This document shows, one piece after another, positions 25,824 through 35,227 of a DNA stretch of 43,525 bases; the stretch's first letter is position 1, and each line of letters opens with the position of its first letter. The DNA lies in NCBI GenBank assembly GCA_042091275.1, contig JBELHR010000017.1, forward strand, positions 1-43,525. Direction: 5' to 3'. The translations under genes were made by a program, and so were the position numbers. This DNA comes from JBELHR01 sp042091275. Its GTDB lineage: Bacteria > Bacteroidota > Bacteroidia > Flavobacteriales > Flavobacteriaceae. Under the pieces are notes generated by a model, which was not told the DNA's origin, did not search any database, and saw nothing but the letters and a program-made list of their open reading frames with translations.

Positions 25824-26999
25824 ATGAATTATATCTTATTCGATGGACCCAATCGAGAAGCTTTAAAGCCCTTTACTTTTACGCGACCTGTAGCAGATAT
25901 TTTTATTGGTATGCGGACATTAAAGGATCGGTTTGAATTCTATTTAGAGACTACTTGCTCTATTATAACTGAGGATTATTTAGCTGGAAGACATCCTATG
26001 GTTGAATTGGAATTCAATGTTTTTATAGATTCCAGTTTTGTGGCGAATGCTGCTTTGGCATCTGCAATCAAAGATCTCCGTTCCAGTGAGAAATTAGTTT
26101 ATAAAGATCGTTTGGTCGCTTTTACAGCTCAAGAGGACGAGGAGCCCGATTTGAGTTCATATAAGACGGTTTCTTACCAAGAAGAACTATTCGAGATAAC
26201 TGGTCCTCATAATATTTTTGAATACAATCAGCATGTTCTAGTCGAAGATTTTCAGTCTTTTACGGAAGGCCTAACTTCTGAGCCACTAGGTGAAACCAAT
26301 ACGATAATTGGTTCTCATGATGTGTTTATTGAAGAAGGAGCTCAAGTTGAGTTTGCACATATTAATACGACTAAAGGTCCTGTATATATTTCCAAGGATG
26401 CATTAGTTATGGAAGGTACCTGGATTCGCGGGCCGCTCTATTTGGGTGAAAAATCTGTTCTCAAAATGGGCGCCAAGATCTATGGTCCCGTAAGTATTGG
26501 TAACAGGTGTACCATTGGGGGAGAGGTGAAAAACTCCGTTGTTTTTGGTAATTCTTCCAAAGGACATGAAGGATATTTGGGAGATTCTGTAATTGGTGAA
26601 TGGTGTAACCTAGGAGCAGATACAAACAATTCTAATCTAAAAAACAATTATTCTGAAGTAAAGTTGTGGAATTACGAAACAGAACGATTTACTAAAACCG
26701 GATTACAATTCTGCGGTTTGATAATGGGGGATCACTCCAAGTGCGGTATCAATACCATGTTTAATACAGGGACTGTTGTGGGAGTATCCGCAAATATTTT
26801 TGGTGCCGGTTATCAGCGTAATTTTATTCCGTCTTTCGGATGGGGTGGTTCCGGAAAATTTGTCACTTATAATTTAGTTAAAGTACTCGAAACAGCGCGT
26901 CTTGTTATGGAGCGCAAAGGCAGCTCTTTGGACGAGGAAGAGGAAGGTATTTTAGCTGCAGTTTTTGAAGAAACTGCTAAGTTTAGAAATTGGGAATAA
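25824..26999 (+). CDS. GlmU-family protein: putative sugar nucleotidyltransferase with left-handed beta-helix
   Basis: A 391-residue cytoplasmic protein. The N-terminal ~160 residues are a divergent, short nucleotidyltransferase-like domain (start YILFDGPNREALKPFTFTRPVADI). Residues ~165-340 form a hexapeptide-repeat left-handed beta helix, with turns such as GPVYISKDALV, GPLYLGEKSVL and GPVSIGNRCTIGG. The canonical GlmU pyrophosphorylase loop LAAGxGTRM is absent, so it is not the ordinary UDP-GlcNAc enzyme. This divergent family is widespread in Bacteroidota and its reaction is unproven. The gene is monocistronic, with a terminator behind it. Confidence 0.82.
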   Translation: MNYILFDGPNREALKPFTFTRPVADIFIGMRTLKDRFEFYLETTCSIITEDYLAGRHPMVELEFNVFIDSSFVANAALASAIKDLRSSEKLVYKDRLVAFTAQEDEEPDLSSYKTVSYQEELFEITGPHNIFEYNQHVLVEDFQSFTEGLTSEPLGETNTIIGSHDVFIEEGAQVEFAHINTTKGPVYISKDALVMEGTWIRGPLYLGEKSVLKMGAKIYGPVSIGNRCTIGGEVKNSVVFGNSSKGHEGYLGDSVIGEWCNLGADTNNSNLKNNYSEVKLWNYETERFTKTGLQFCGLIMGDHSKCGINTMFNTGTVVGVSANIFGAGYQRNFIPSFGWGGSGKFVTYNLVKVLETARLVMERKGSSLDEEEEGILAAVFEETAKFRNWE

Positions 27000-27004
27000 T
27001 TCAG

Positions 27005-27032
27005 ATCGGAGCAAGAGCTCCGATTTTTTTTT
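27005..27032 (+). terminator. Rho-independent terminator after the GlmU-like gene
   Basis: 8-bp perfect stem ATCGGAGC/GCTCCGAT with loop AAGA and a nine-base T run. Confidence 0.93.
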
Positions 27033-27047
27033 ACCGATATCCTCAGC

Positions 27048-27064
27048 TTGGCATAGGAATTGAA
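27048..27064 (+). promoter_or_regulatory. Sigma-54-like promoter element upstream of lon
   Basis: TTGGCATAGGAATTGAA matches the -24/-12 consensus (TGGCAC-N5-TTGCW) with correct 12-base spacing between the GG and the second GN. The only core departure is GA for GC at -12. No TAnnTTTG element lies between here and lon. The predicted leader is about 100 bases. Confidence 0.45.
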
Positions 27065-27178
27065 ACTTATAGTATATAAGATGAATTAAATTAATTAAAA
27101 CATTGGTGTTCAGCTACTTGAGTTTTGTGTTACAAACTAAAACCCGGAGCTAGTGTCAATGTGGCAGATATATGACGT

Positions 27179-29635
27179 ATGAAAAAACCTAAACTATTAA
27201 ATATAGACAGTTTGTCTCTTCAGAACATATTGGACGATGAATCGGAATTGATTCCGTTGATGACCCCAGAAGACGAAGAAGAGATTAACAGAGAAACCAT
27301 ACCAGAGAAACTTGCTATTTTACCTCTGCGGAATACGGTTTTGTTTCCCGGTGTTGTTATACCAATAACGGCAGGAAGAGACAAGTCCATTGAATTAATC
27401 AAGGCTGCGAATGAAGGGGATAAAATTATCGGAGTTGTTGCTCAGAAAAATGAATCCACGGAGAATCCTGGGCCAAATGATGTCTTTAGAGTTGGAGTAG
27501 TCGCTCAAATTTTAAGAGTTTTAAAAATGCCTGACGGTAATACTACGGTTATTATCCAAGGTAAAAAGAGATTTGAAATTGATCACTTTACCACAGAAGA
27601 TCCTTATTTGGAGGCTGTAACAAAGGAGTATCCAGAAAATAGAGAAATCGATAATAAAAAAGAATTTTCTGCGATTATTGATTCGGTAAAGGAATTAGCG
27701 CTTCAGGTTATTCAAGAGAATCCGAACATTCCATCGGAAGCATCTTTTGCAATCAAGAATATTCAAAGTGATTCTTTCTTGGTAAACTTTATCTCGGCAA
27801 ATATGAATCTTTCCACACCGGAAAAACAACGTATTCTAGAGGTCAATGATTTAAAAGACAGAGCTTTACTTACTATTAAGCGTTTAAAAAAGGAATTACA
27901 ACGTTTAGAATTAAAAAATGATATTCAAAGTAAAACTCGCGTTGACATGGATCAGCAGCAAAGAGAGTATTACTTGAATCAGCAGCTAAAAACAATTCAA
28001 GATGAATTGGGTAATACCAATCACGAGGCAGAGATTGAAGAGTTGCTATCAAAGTCTTTAAGTAAAAAATGGTCCAAAGAAGCTAAGGAAACTTTTGAAA
28101 AAGAGATTTCTCGTTTGAGACGAATGAATCCACAAGTTGCAGAATACGCAATCCAGCGGAATTATTTGGAACTCATGCTCGAGCTTCCTTGGTATAGTTA
28201 TAGCGAGGATAAATTTGACTTGAAACGCGCCCAAAAGATATTGGATCGCGATCATTCTGGTCTTGAGGATGTAAAGGATAGAATAATCGAACATTTAGCG
28301 GTTTTAAAATTAAAAGGGGATATGAAATCTCCTATAATTTGCCTTTACGGACCTCCAGGAGTTGGAAAGACTTCTCTTGGGAAATCTATTGCGGAGGCCT
28401 TGGGTAGAAAATACGTTCGTATGGCACTTGGTGGATTGAGAGATGAAGCTGAAATAAGAGGTCATAGAAAGACCTATATCGGTGCCATGCCGGGTAGATT
28501 GATTCAAAATATTAAAAAGGCTGGAACCTCTAATCCTGTATTTGTCTTAGACGAAATTGATAAGTTGTCTTCGAGTCATAATGGAGATCCTTCTTCGGCT
28601 ATGCTTGAAGTTTTAGATCCTGAACAGAATTCTTCTTTTTATGATAATTATCTAGAGGTTGGATACGATTTGTCGAAAGTTCTTTTTATTGCGACAGCAA
28701 ATAATTTAGGACAAATTCCTTGGGCCTTGAGAGACCGAATGGAATTGATAAACGTCTCCGGTTATACTCTAGAGGAAAAACTAGAAATTGGAAAGAGACA
28801 CCTTTTGCCAAAACAGTTAAAGGAACACGGCCTAGAGGCTAAAGACTTGCAAATTGGCAAAGCACAGATGCAAAAAGTTGTGGAAGGCTATACTCGGGAA
28901 TCCGGTGTGAGAACTTTGGAAAAGAGGATTGCTAAATTGGTTCGATTTGCAGCTAAATCCATAGCGATGGAGCAGGAGTACGATACCAAACTATCCTCAG
29001 ATAAAATTGAAGAAGTTCTCGGTGTACCGAGAATGGAGCGAGATAAGTACGAGAATAATAATACTGCAGGAGTGGTTACCGGATTGGCTTGGACTAGTGT
29101 TGGTGGGGACATTCTTTTTATTGAATCTATTCTCTCCAAGAGCAAATCGGGAGGACTAAGTATTACTGGGAATCTCGGTAAGGTGATGAAAGAATCGGCT
29201 ACTATTGCCATGGAATATATAAAGGCTAGAGGAGTAGATTTTGGAGTCGATCCGAGTGTGCTAGACAATTATAAGGTACATATTCATGTGCCAGAAGGAG
29301 CCACGCCAAAGGATGGACCGAGTGCTGGTATCACTATGTTGACCTCTTTAGTTTCTGTTTTTACCCAGAGAAAAGTCAAATCCAAATTAGCAATGACTGG
29401 AGAGATTACCCTGAGAGGTAAAGTGCTTCCAGTTGGTGGTATAAAGGAAAAAATTCTAGCAGCGAAAAGGGCTGGGATCAAGGAGATTATTCTCTGTAAA
29501 GAAAATAAAAGAGACATTGACGAAATCAAAGCCAGTTACTTAAAAGGTTTGACGTTTCACTACGTCGAAGAGATGAAAGAAGTAATTGATATTGCTTTGA
29601 CCAAGCAAAAAGTAAAAAATGCCATTAAGTTCTAA
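27179..29635 (+). CDS. lon: ATP-dependent protease Lon (LonA)
   Basis: Homo-oligomeric cytoplasmic protease degrading damaged and regulatory proteins. The 818-residue protein has an N-terminal substrate-recognition domain (from about 45, LAILPLRNTVLFPGVVIP), a coiled coil, and an AAA+ domain with Walker A GPPGVGKT near 391-398 and Walker B VFVLDEIDKL. The C-terminal protease domain has the catalytic serine in PKDGPSAGITM (near 715) and the lysine in GGIKEKILAAKRAG (near 757). An acidic ~45-residue N-terminal leader (DDESELIP ... EDEEEIN) precedes the domain, as in other Bacteroidota. It is monocistronic with a strong terminator; the long leader and sigma-54-like element suggest stress control. 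Confidence 0.97.
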   Translation: MKKPKLLNIDSLSLQNILDDESELIPLMTPEDEEEINRETIPEKLAILPLRNTVLFPGVVIPITAGRDKSIELIKAANEGDKIIGVVAQKNESTENPGPNDVFRVGVVAQILRVLKMPDGNTTVIIQGKKRFEIDHFTTEDPYLEAVTKEYPENREIDNKKEFSAIIDSVKELALQVIQENPNIPSEASFAIKNIQSDSFLVNFISANMNLSTPEKQRILEVNDLKDRALLTIKRLKKELQRLELKNDIQSKTRVDMDQQQREYYLNQQLKTIQDELGNTNHEAEIEELLSKSLSKKWSKEAKETFEKEISRLRRMNPQVAEYAIQRNYLELMLELPWYSYSEDKFDLKRAQKILDRDHSGLEDVKDRIIEHLAVLKLKGDMKSPIICLYGPPGVGKTSLGKSIAEALGRKYVRMALGGLRDEAEIRGHRKTYIGAMPGRLIQNIKKAGTSNPVFVLDEIDKLSSSHNGDPSSAMLEVLDPEQNSSFYDNYLEVGYDLSKVLFIATANNLGQIPWALRDRMELINVSGYTLEEKLEIGKRHLLPKQLKEHGLEAKDLQIGKAQMQKVVEGYTRESGVRTLEKRIAKLVRFAAKSIAMEQEYDTKLSSDKIEEVLGVPRMERDKYENNNTAGVVTGLAWTSVGGDILFIESILSKSKSGGLSITGNLGKVMKESATIAMEYIKARGVDFGVDPSVLDNYKVHIHVPEGATPKDGPSAGITMLTSLVSVFTQRKVKSKLAMTGEITLRGKVLPVGGIKEKILAAKRAGIKEIILCKENKRDIDEIKASYLKGLTFHYVEEMKEVIDIALTKQKVKNAIKF

Positions 29636-29658
29636 ACAGAACTAATAGTAAATATTTT

Positions 29659-29696
29659 ATCCCTCGAAACATCAATTGTTGCGGGGGATTTTTTTT
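29659..29696 (+). terminator. Rho-independent terminator after lon
   Basis: Stem ATCCCTCG/CGGGGGAT (one G-T pair) around a 15-base loop, then an eight-base T run. The T run overlaps the stop codon of the convergent topB. Confidence 0.85.
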
Positions 29697-31938
29697 AAAT
29701 ACAATTGGAGATTAATTCTCTTACCAGCTCTTTATTTAGTTTTCTCCCATCTGCCAAACTTTTTATTTTGTCGAATGGCATAACAAAATCACAAGTCTTT
29801 TGATATTCACTACATCCAAAAGCAGTCTTCCCTTTTAAAACTTTACCTTTTTTACACTTGGGACAGGTGAGGTCTTTTTCTGAATTTTCAAAAATTAACT
29901 TAAAGTCGTTGTCCAAACGCAGCAATCCATTCTGCTTTCCATCAGGAGTTACAAAACCTTTGAGTGAGTCACTTTTGCCTTTGGTGAGAATTTTTTTGAA
30001 TTGGGAATCGGATATCTTCTTTTTTAGAAAGACCATAGGTAATCTAAAATCGCAACCTTCCTTATAGTTGGAACAGCCTATATTTTCTTTTCCTTTCAAA
30101 AGGGTTCCTGATTTACATTTAGGACAAGGGATACCCGCCAATACAGACTTTGTTTTTTTATTCTCAGCCGGTTTTTCAGAGCTTTGACGAATACCTCGAC
30201 TTTGTTCCATTCTGACTTCTACCACCAAATCATCTACCATTTGCTTCATCTCTCGAATGAATTTTGCAGCGGAGTATTTTCCCGTTTCGATATCTTTTAG
30301 CTTGCGTTCCCATTGCCCTGTTAATTCTGCTGATTTCAACAAGTCGTTATTGATGGTTTGAATCAGCTGGGTCCCCACAGAAGTCGGTACTAGATTTTTT
30401 TTCTGTTTTTCTACATATTTTCGCTTAAAAAGAGTCTCAATAATGTTCGCTCTAGTCGATGGTCTGCCAATACCATTGGCTTTCATGAGTTCCCGTAAAT
30501 CCTCATCATCTACTCTTTTTCCAGCAGTTTCCATCGCTCTTAGAAGAGTAGCTTCGGTAAAGTATTTTGGTGGACTAGTCATTTTTTCCGAAAAGCTGGG
30601 AATATGTGTCCCTTTTTCACCCTTTGAAAAATCCGGTAAGAGTTTGTCGTTACTCTTGGAAGAGAGAACCGTTCTCCAACCGGCTTCCTGAATTACTTTT
30701 CCAGAGGTTTTAAATTCATAGCGGTCTACTTTTGCCTTCACGTTGGTGTTTGCCAATATACAATCGGGATAAAATGCAGCAATAAATCGTTTTGTTATAA
30801 TCTCAAATACCGGTTGTTCCAGGGAGCTAAGACCTACCTCATAACCAGTAGGAATAATGGCGTGATGATCGGTTACTTTTTTGTCGTCAAAAACCTTTTT
30901 TGATTTTTTAATGGGTTCTTGCAAAAGCACTTGAGTCAAGTTTTCAAAAGATTTGAGTCCTCTTAGAATATTTGGAATCTTTGGATAGAGATCAAGTGGG
31001 AGGTAGGTGGTATCTACTCTAGGATATGTAATTGCCTTTTTTTCATACAAGGATTGGGCAATCTTTAGGGTTTGATCTGCACTGTAATTGAATTTTGTAT
31101 TACAGTATACCTGTAAGCTGGTCAAGTCAAAAAGAGGAGGAGGAAGTTCTTTTCCTTTTTTGTGCTTAACCTCAAGTATTTCGAATTCTTCTTTTTCTAT
31201 ACTTCTCAGTACGGATTCTCCTTTGATTTTATCTAAAAACCGACCTTTTTCAAACGTAAAAAGAGTCTCTCTATACTCCGTTTGTAATTCCCAATACGGT
31301 TTTGGCTGGAAGTCACGTATTTCGAGAAACCGTTCTACAACCAAGGCTAAAGTTGGGGTTTGTACACGCCCTATGGACAAAACTTGTCTGTCTCTTCCGT
31401 ATTTTAAGGTGTAAAGTCTTGTGGCATTCATTCCCAGAAGCCAATCGCCAATTGCTCTTGAACTTCCAGCGTGAAATAGCGTATCGTATTCTTCGGCAGA
31501 TTTTAAGTGCTTAAAACCATCTTTAATTGCTTCAGATGTCAAAGAAGAAATCCATAGACGTTCCACCGGTCCACCATAGCCCGCTTTATTTATCACCCAT
31601 CTTTGAATGAGTTCCCCCTCTTGCCCCGCATCTCCGCAGTTTATCACCACATCGGCTTTGTCAAAAAGAGATTTAACAATATGGAACTGTTTTTGAATTC
31701 CGGGGTTATCTATGATTTTGGTTTCAAAGCGTTCTGGTAGCATCGGAAGGGTATTAAAATCCCATCGCTTCCAGTGTGGTTTGTAGTCGTCCGGTGTATA
31801 CAACGTGCAGAGGTGTCCAAAAGTCCAGGTAACGGCGTAATCATTTCCCTCGAAATAACCGTCGCGTCTCGTATTTGCTCCCAGTATTTGGGCAATTTCT
31901 TTTGCTACACTTGGCTTTTCAGCAATACATACCTTCAT
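29695..31938 (-). CDS. topB: DNA topoisomerase III (type IA)
   Basis: Single-strand passing topoisomerase used in decatenation and recombination intermediates. The 747-residue protein has an N-terminal Toprim domain (CIAEKPSVAKEIA; acidic GDAGQEGELIQRW) and a SIGRVQTPTLAL segment. The active-site tyrosine is Y305 in AITYPRVDTTYLP. After the core, two C-terminal four-cysteine zinc-ribbon modules each begin CPKC and end with a GCSxYxxxC pattern, followed by a short tail. Two zinc ribbons of this form are common in Bacteroidota TopB. It is convergent with lon and has its own promoter. Confidence 0.95.
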   Translation of the reverse strand: MKVCIAEKPSVAKEIAQILGANTRRDGYFEGNDYAVTWTFGHLCTLYTPDDYKPHWKRWDFNTLPMLPERFETKIIDNPGIQKQFHIVKSLFDKADVVINCGDAGQEGELIQRWVINKAGYGGPVERLWISSLTSEAIKDGFKHLKSAEEYDTLFHAGSSRAIGDWLLGMNATRLYTLKYGRDRQVLSIGRVQTPTLALVVERFLEIRDFQPKPYWELQTEYRETLFTFEKGRFLDKIKGESVLRSIEKEEFEILEVKHKKGKELPPPLFDLTSLQVYCNTKFNYSADQTLKIAQSLYEKKAITYPRVDTTYLPLDLYPKIPNILRGLKSFENLTQVLLQEPIKKSKKVFDDKKVTDHHAIIPTGYEVGLSSLEQPVFEIITKRFIAAFYPDCILANTNVKAKVDRYEFKTSGKVIQEAGWRTVLSSKSNDKLLPDFSKGEKGTHIPSFSEKMTSPPKYFTEATLLRAMETAGKRVDDEDLRELMKANGIGRPSTRANIIETLFKRKYVEKQKKNLVPTSVGTQLIQTINNDLLKSAELTGQWERKLKDIETGKYSAAKFIREMKQMVDDLVVEVRMEQSRGIRQSSEKPAENKKTKSVLAGIPCPKCKSGTLLKGKENIGCSNYKEGCDFRLPMVFLKKKISDSQFKKILTKGKSDSLKGFVTPDGKQNGLLRLDNDFKLIFENSEKDLTCPKCKKGKVLKGKTAFGCSEYQKTCDFVMPFDKIKSLADGRKLNKELVRELISNCI

Positions 31939-31960
31939 TATTGTTTATTAGGGCTAAAGA

Positions 31961-31990
31961 CAAAAATACAAATCCAAAGAAGAATTCAAA
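31961..31990 (-). promoter_or_regulatory. Promoter for topB
   Basis: Minus strand: TTTG (31990-31987), an 18-base spacer, TATTTTTG (31968-31961), then the topB ATG 22 bases downstream. A good match to the Bacteroidota consensus. Confidence 0.7.
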
Positions 31991-32012
31991 ATAAGGGCCA
32001 AACTAAAATATC

Positions 32013-33353
32013 TTAGGCTCCGTGTTTTACTTCAACCCGCTTGATAACGGTTTTTGCCGCGATGTGAAAAATAACAACACCTAACCACGGAAGCAGCGCT
32101 ATACTAAGCAAAACGCCATTCATCCCCATATCTAGATAGACTGCAAAAAATTCCATTGCGACCCACAAGAGAACGAGTCGTCTAAATACACTTATAAAAA
32201 GAGGGACATTCGGATATTGAAGGGCTTGAAGTGAGGCAGTCGCGACATTAGTGACTACATAGGAAGGCATAATAAAAGCGGATAGAATCAAATATGTCGA
32301 GCCAAAATCAACTACTGCTGGAGTAGGATCGAAAATCTCTATGATGTATTTTCCCAAAAGGGCAGAGGCAAGTCCACCGGCCACTACAATACTAAAGCCA
32401 ATAATATTTGACTTTAAATAAGTTTCTCTAATTCTAGCAAACTTGTGGGCTCCAAAATTCTGTCCAATAATGGTCATCGCTGCTATACTGAGCGCGAAGG
32501 TTGGAACTATAACAATTTGCTCTACTCTAAATCCAGCTCCCATACCTGCTACAGCGTAATCTCCCCCAAATAGTCTGACGTATTTGTTCATTATAAAAAT
32601 CTGAGAAGACATGGTGATAATATTGACAGATGCCGGTATTCCTTGTTTTAGAATTTCAGATATATAAACGTATTTGATTGGATAGATTTGTCCGAGAAAC
32701 TTTTGGATTAATTCGCTGTGATAGGCCTTGTAGGCCAAATAACCGCATGCCATTGCTTGTACAACTAGAGTGGCAAAAGCCAAACCGTATACCCCAAAAT
32801 CAAAATATAAGATAAATAATGGATCTAAAAATAGATTCATAAAAAAGGCATACATCAGGGAGTTTCTAAAAGATTTGGTATCTCCTTGAACCGTTAGAAT
32901 CCCATTAAAAACAAAAGAACCCAAGCTAAATAGCAACCCGAAAATATAGGTCCTCATATAGGCTATACCCGCTTCACTACTATCGGGTCCCGCCCCTACA
33001 AAATCCATCATTACAGGAGTTAGGTACCAAAGCGCTATAAAGAGGAGAATTGCTAAAAAAACATTGAGATACAATCCTTGAAGAGCGAGCTTATAAGCCC
33101 TTTTCTTCTTTTTCATTCCCAATGCCTCGGACATCAAAGCAACTAATCCGTTGCTCATTCCGCTACCGACTGCCATTGCAATAAGAAAAATTGGAAATAT
33201 ATAGGTAAGACCTGCTAAGGCGTCAGAAGATAGAAACCTACCCGCAAAAAAGGTGTCGACAACGTTGTAAAGAGTTGAAAATATTAATCCGATACTAGCA
33301 GGAATTGCAAGTTTTCGGATTAAACTGTAAATATTATCTTCTACTATATTCAT
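32013..33353 (-). CDS. MATE family multidrug/toxin efflux transporter
   Basis: A 446-residue inner-membrane antiporter with about twelve transmembrane segments in two six-helix halves. Family landmarks are the N-terminal LAIPASIGLIFSTLYNVVDTFFAGRF and the matching ILKQGIPASVNIITMSSQIFIMNK at the start of the second half. It belongs to the NorM/DinF-like group of cation-coupled drug exporters; substrates cannot be predicted. Its start lies five bases behind a -7 element, and it is 33 bases from the DUF1080 gene, so it probably has its own promoter rather than belonging to the sugar locus. Confidence 0.92.
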   Translation of the reverse strand: MNIVEDNIYSLIRKLAIPASIGLIFSTLYNVVDTFFAGRFLSSDALAGLTYIFPIFLIAMAVGSGMSNGLVALMSEALGMKKKKRAYKLALQGLYLNVFLAILLFIALWYLTPVMMDFVGAGPDSSEAGIAYMRTYIFGLLFSLGSFVFNGILTVQGDTKSFRNSLMYAFFMNLFLDPLFILYFDFGVYGLAFATLVVQAMACGYLAYKAYHSELIQKFLGQIYPIKYVYISEILKQGIPASVNIITMSSQIFIMNKYVRLFGGDYAVAGMGAGFRVEQIVIVPTFALSIAAMTIIGQNFGAHKFARIRETYLKSNIIGFSIVVAGGLASALLGKYIIEIFDPTPAVVDFGSTYLILSAFIMPSYVVTNVATASLQALQYPNVPLFISVFRRLVLLWVAMEFFAVYLDMGMNGVLLSIALLPWLGVVIFHIAAKTVIKRVEVKHGA

Positions 33354-33358
33354 TTAAT

Positions 33359-33366
33359 CAAAAATA
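33359..33366 (-). promoter_or_regulatory. -7 promoter element for the MATE gene
   Basis: On the minus strand this reads TATTTTTG, an exact TAnnTTTG match, with the MATE ATG only five bases downstream. The -33 element is weak. The transcript would be nearly leaderless. Confidence 0.5.
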
Positions 33367-33386
33367 CAGTAAAATATAATCATCTT

Positions 33387-34076
33387 CTAGGGTAATCTTT
33401 TTATTTTAATATTTCTGTAGTAGACGGTATCATCGTGATCTTGTAAACCAATTTTTCCTGTATCTGTTTTTGCAAACGCAGACCAGGTAGCAAATTTACT
33501 ATTTGAGACCATTTCATCCCATTCTGGACCTTTTACAGGGAATTCTACAACCGTAACATCGTTGAGAACAACGAGGCCTATATTATTTTTATAATCTATT
33601 GTGATGTCAAAAGTATTCCATTCACCTGCTGGATTTGCACTCTCAGGTAATGCTTGAATCATATCGTATAAGGAACCAGCTCTGTGACTCAGGATTTTAC
33701 CATCTGGGTGTTTTTCATTGTCTAAAACTTGAATTTCTGGACCAGTTTCATATGGTTCTCTATACTTTTCATCTTCATCTATGGCCCAAAACACACCGCT
33801 GTTTCCTCCAGATGAGATTTTCCATTCCAGGTGTAGAACAAAATTGGTATAACTCTCCTTTGTAATGATGTTATTTCTGACAGAGCCTCTATTTTCCTTT
33901 GGTGTAAAGACTAGTGTATTGTCTATAATCTCCCATTCATCAGAAGGAGTATCTTTTAAATATCCTTTCCAAGAGTTTAGATTACTGCCATCAAAAAGAA
34001 TGTTCCAATCCTCCTTTTTTTGACTACATGATATTAGCAATAGAGCCAATATCAAAAGAGAAAACTTAATTTTCAT
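33387..34076 (-). CDS. DUF1080 lipoprotein, 3-keto-disaccharide hydrolase family
   Basis: A 229-residue lipoprotein: signal peptide with lipobox ending at C17 (LLISCSQ), so it is anchored in the cell envelope. The mature part is a single concanavalin-like beta-sandwich of the DUF1080 family, with WNILFDGSNLNSWKGY at the start, the LHLEWKISSGGNSGVFW core and the DTGKIGLQDHDDTVYYRNIKIK end. Some characterised members hydrolyse 3-keto-glycosides and 3-keto-disaccharides produced by sugar oxidoreductases. It is co-transcribed with the AraC regulator (2-base gap) and lies opposite a GMC oxidoreductase, which fits such a route. The exact substrate is unknown. Confidence 0.87.
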   Translation of the reverse strand: MKIKFSLLILALLLISCSQKKEDWNILFDGSNLNSWKGYLKDTPSDEWEIIDNTLVFTPKENRGSVRNNIITKESYTNFVLHLEWKISSGGNSGVFWAIDEDEKYREPYETGPEIQVLDNEKHPDGKILSHRAGSLYDMIQALPESANPAGEWNTFDITIDYKNNIGLVVLNDVTVVEFPVKGPEWDEMVSNSKFATWSAFAKTDTGKIGLQDHDDTVYYRNIKIKRLP

Positions 34077-34078
34077 AG

Positions 34079-35107
34079 TTATTCATTTATTGTTGTACTT
34101 AGTTGGGAAAGTCGGAATTCATTGGGAGAACACTTTTCACTTTTTTTGAATACAGTAGAAAAATATTGACTAGAGGCAAATCCGCAGATATAGGCAATTT
34201 CTGTGGCGGTTAAATTCGGTTGCTCTAAAAGAATTTTTTTTGCCAATGCTATCCTTTTAATCATTAGGTAACGCATTGGTGTTAGATTTGTTATTTGTTT
34301 GCAATGATGGGTAAATCGCGTTAGGCCTACTCCGGAACTCTTGGCCATCTTTTCAATAGTCCAAGCCTCTCCGAGGTTTGAATTTAGTTCTTCCAAAAAC
34401 AGCTTTACACTATGTGAAGAATCGGTTAGTGCCTCATCTAATTCTGTTTCATCTTGATCAATAACATCGAGCAGTATCAGTAACAGTTGGTTGATAAGTA
34501 GTCTGATTTTAGAAGAATTGCTGCCAGCAATATCGGTCTCGACTGCATTGGCAATTTCACTGAAACATTGGCGCATTTGCTTATTCCCCTTCCAAACCGC
34601 TTTCTTATTTTGACGAATTATTTTAGTTAATCTAAAAAGATCTTTTGGGTTTAAAATCACCCAATCTGGCCATTCCCACTGTTGATGTGGCCTGCGAACA
34701 TTCAAATCAATAATTACCCAATAGAACTTACCCATTCCGATATAAGGGTTTCCAACTTTATGTTCTTCCCATGGACGGGTTAATGTAAAATGATTTGGTT
34801 CCAATTCCAATTCTTGGTCTCCTTGGGCATAAGGCATTTTACCAGATTCTAAAAAATGAATTTCAATTCCTTCGTTTCTGTGCCAATCTAGTCCCCAATC
34901 TTGAGGTTCATTCGCATCCCAATATCCAATACTGTTCAAACCGTGGGTATCCGAGGTAAGTCTTTCCCCTGGATAAGTATATCTGGCTAGTGCTTTAAAT
35001 TTTATTTTATCCCTATTTGCAGCATCTATAAGGGGCAAACAGGTATCTGCATGATACACTTTTCCGTCCACTTCATAGGGTTGAATTTCGTGTATATTTA
35101 GTTTCAT
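34079..35107 (-). CDS. AraC-family transcriptional regulator with cupin-like sensor domain
   Basis: A 342-residue cytoplasmic regulator. Residues 1-165 form a beta-rich cupin-like ligand domain (IEIHFLESGKMPY, FTLTRPWEEHKVG). Residues ~235-335 carry the two AraC helix-turn-helix motifs, with WTIEKMAKSSGVGLTRFTHH for the first and ATEIAYICGFASSQYFSTVFKK for the second, ending with SPNEFR. It precedes DUF1080 in an apparent operon and is divergent from the GMC oxidoreductase, so it is the natural candidate regulator of both. A 14-base palindrome lies in the shared upstream region. Confidence 0.92.
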   Translation of the reverse strand: MKLNIHEIQPYEVDGKVYHADTCLPLIDAANRDKIKFKALARYTYPGERLTSDTHGLNSIGYWDANEPQDWGLDWHRNEGIEIHFLESGKMPYAQGDQELELEPNHFTLTRPWEEHKVGNPYIGMGKFYWVIIDLNVRRPHQQWEWPDWVILNPKDLFRLTKIIRQNKKAVWKGNKQMRQCFSEIANAVETDIAGSNSSKIRLLINQLLLILLDVIDQDETELDEALTDSSHSVKLFLEELNSNLGEAWTIEKMAKSSGVGLTRFTHHCKQITNLTPMRYLMIKRIALAKKILLEQPNLTATEIAYICGFASSQYFSTVFKKSEKCSPNEFRLSQLSTTINE

Positions 35108-35117
35108 TGAAAAAAAT

Positions 35118-35149
35118 TGAACAGTTCAGTTATGCAAAATAGCTATTTT
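35118..35149. promoter_or_regulatory. Divergent control region with two palindromes between araC-like and GMC genes
   Basis: Two perfect palindromes lie in the 120-base intergenic region: TGAAC-A-GTTCA (35118-35128) and AAAATAGCTATTTT (35136-35149). The second overlaps a candidate minus-strand promoter for the AraC gene (TTTG, 17 bases, TATTTTG; one base short of the consensus -7 box). Operator function is inferred from position and symmetry only. Confidence 0.45.
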
Positions 35150-35227
35150 TCTTTTGAACAAAAATTTTCATTGTAAAAAACTTTTTTTGAAGTTTTATTT
35201 GGATAGATTTTAAATTAAATAAGGATT

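Noticed and set aside
28888..29268. 126-codon minus-strand open frame inside lon
   Set aside because: It is antisense to conserved Lon domains, has no promoter or recognisable protein features, and is best seen as a shadow frame.
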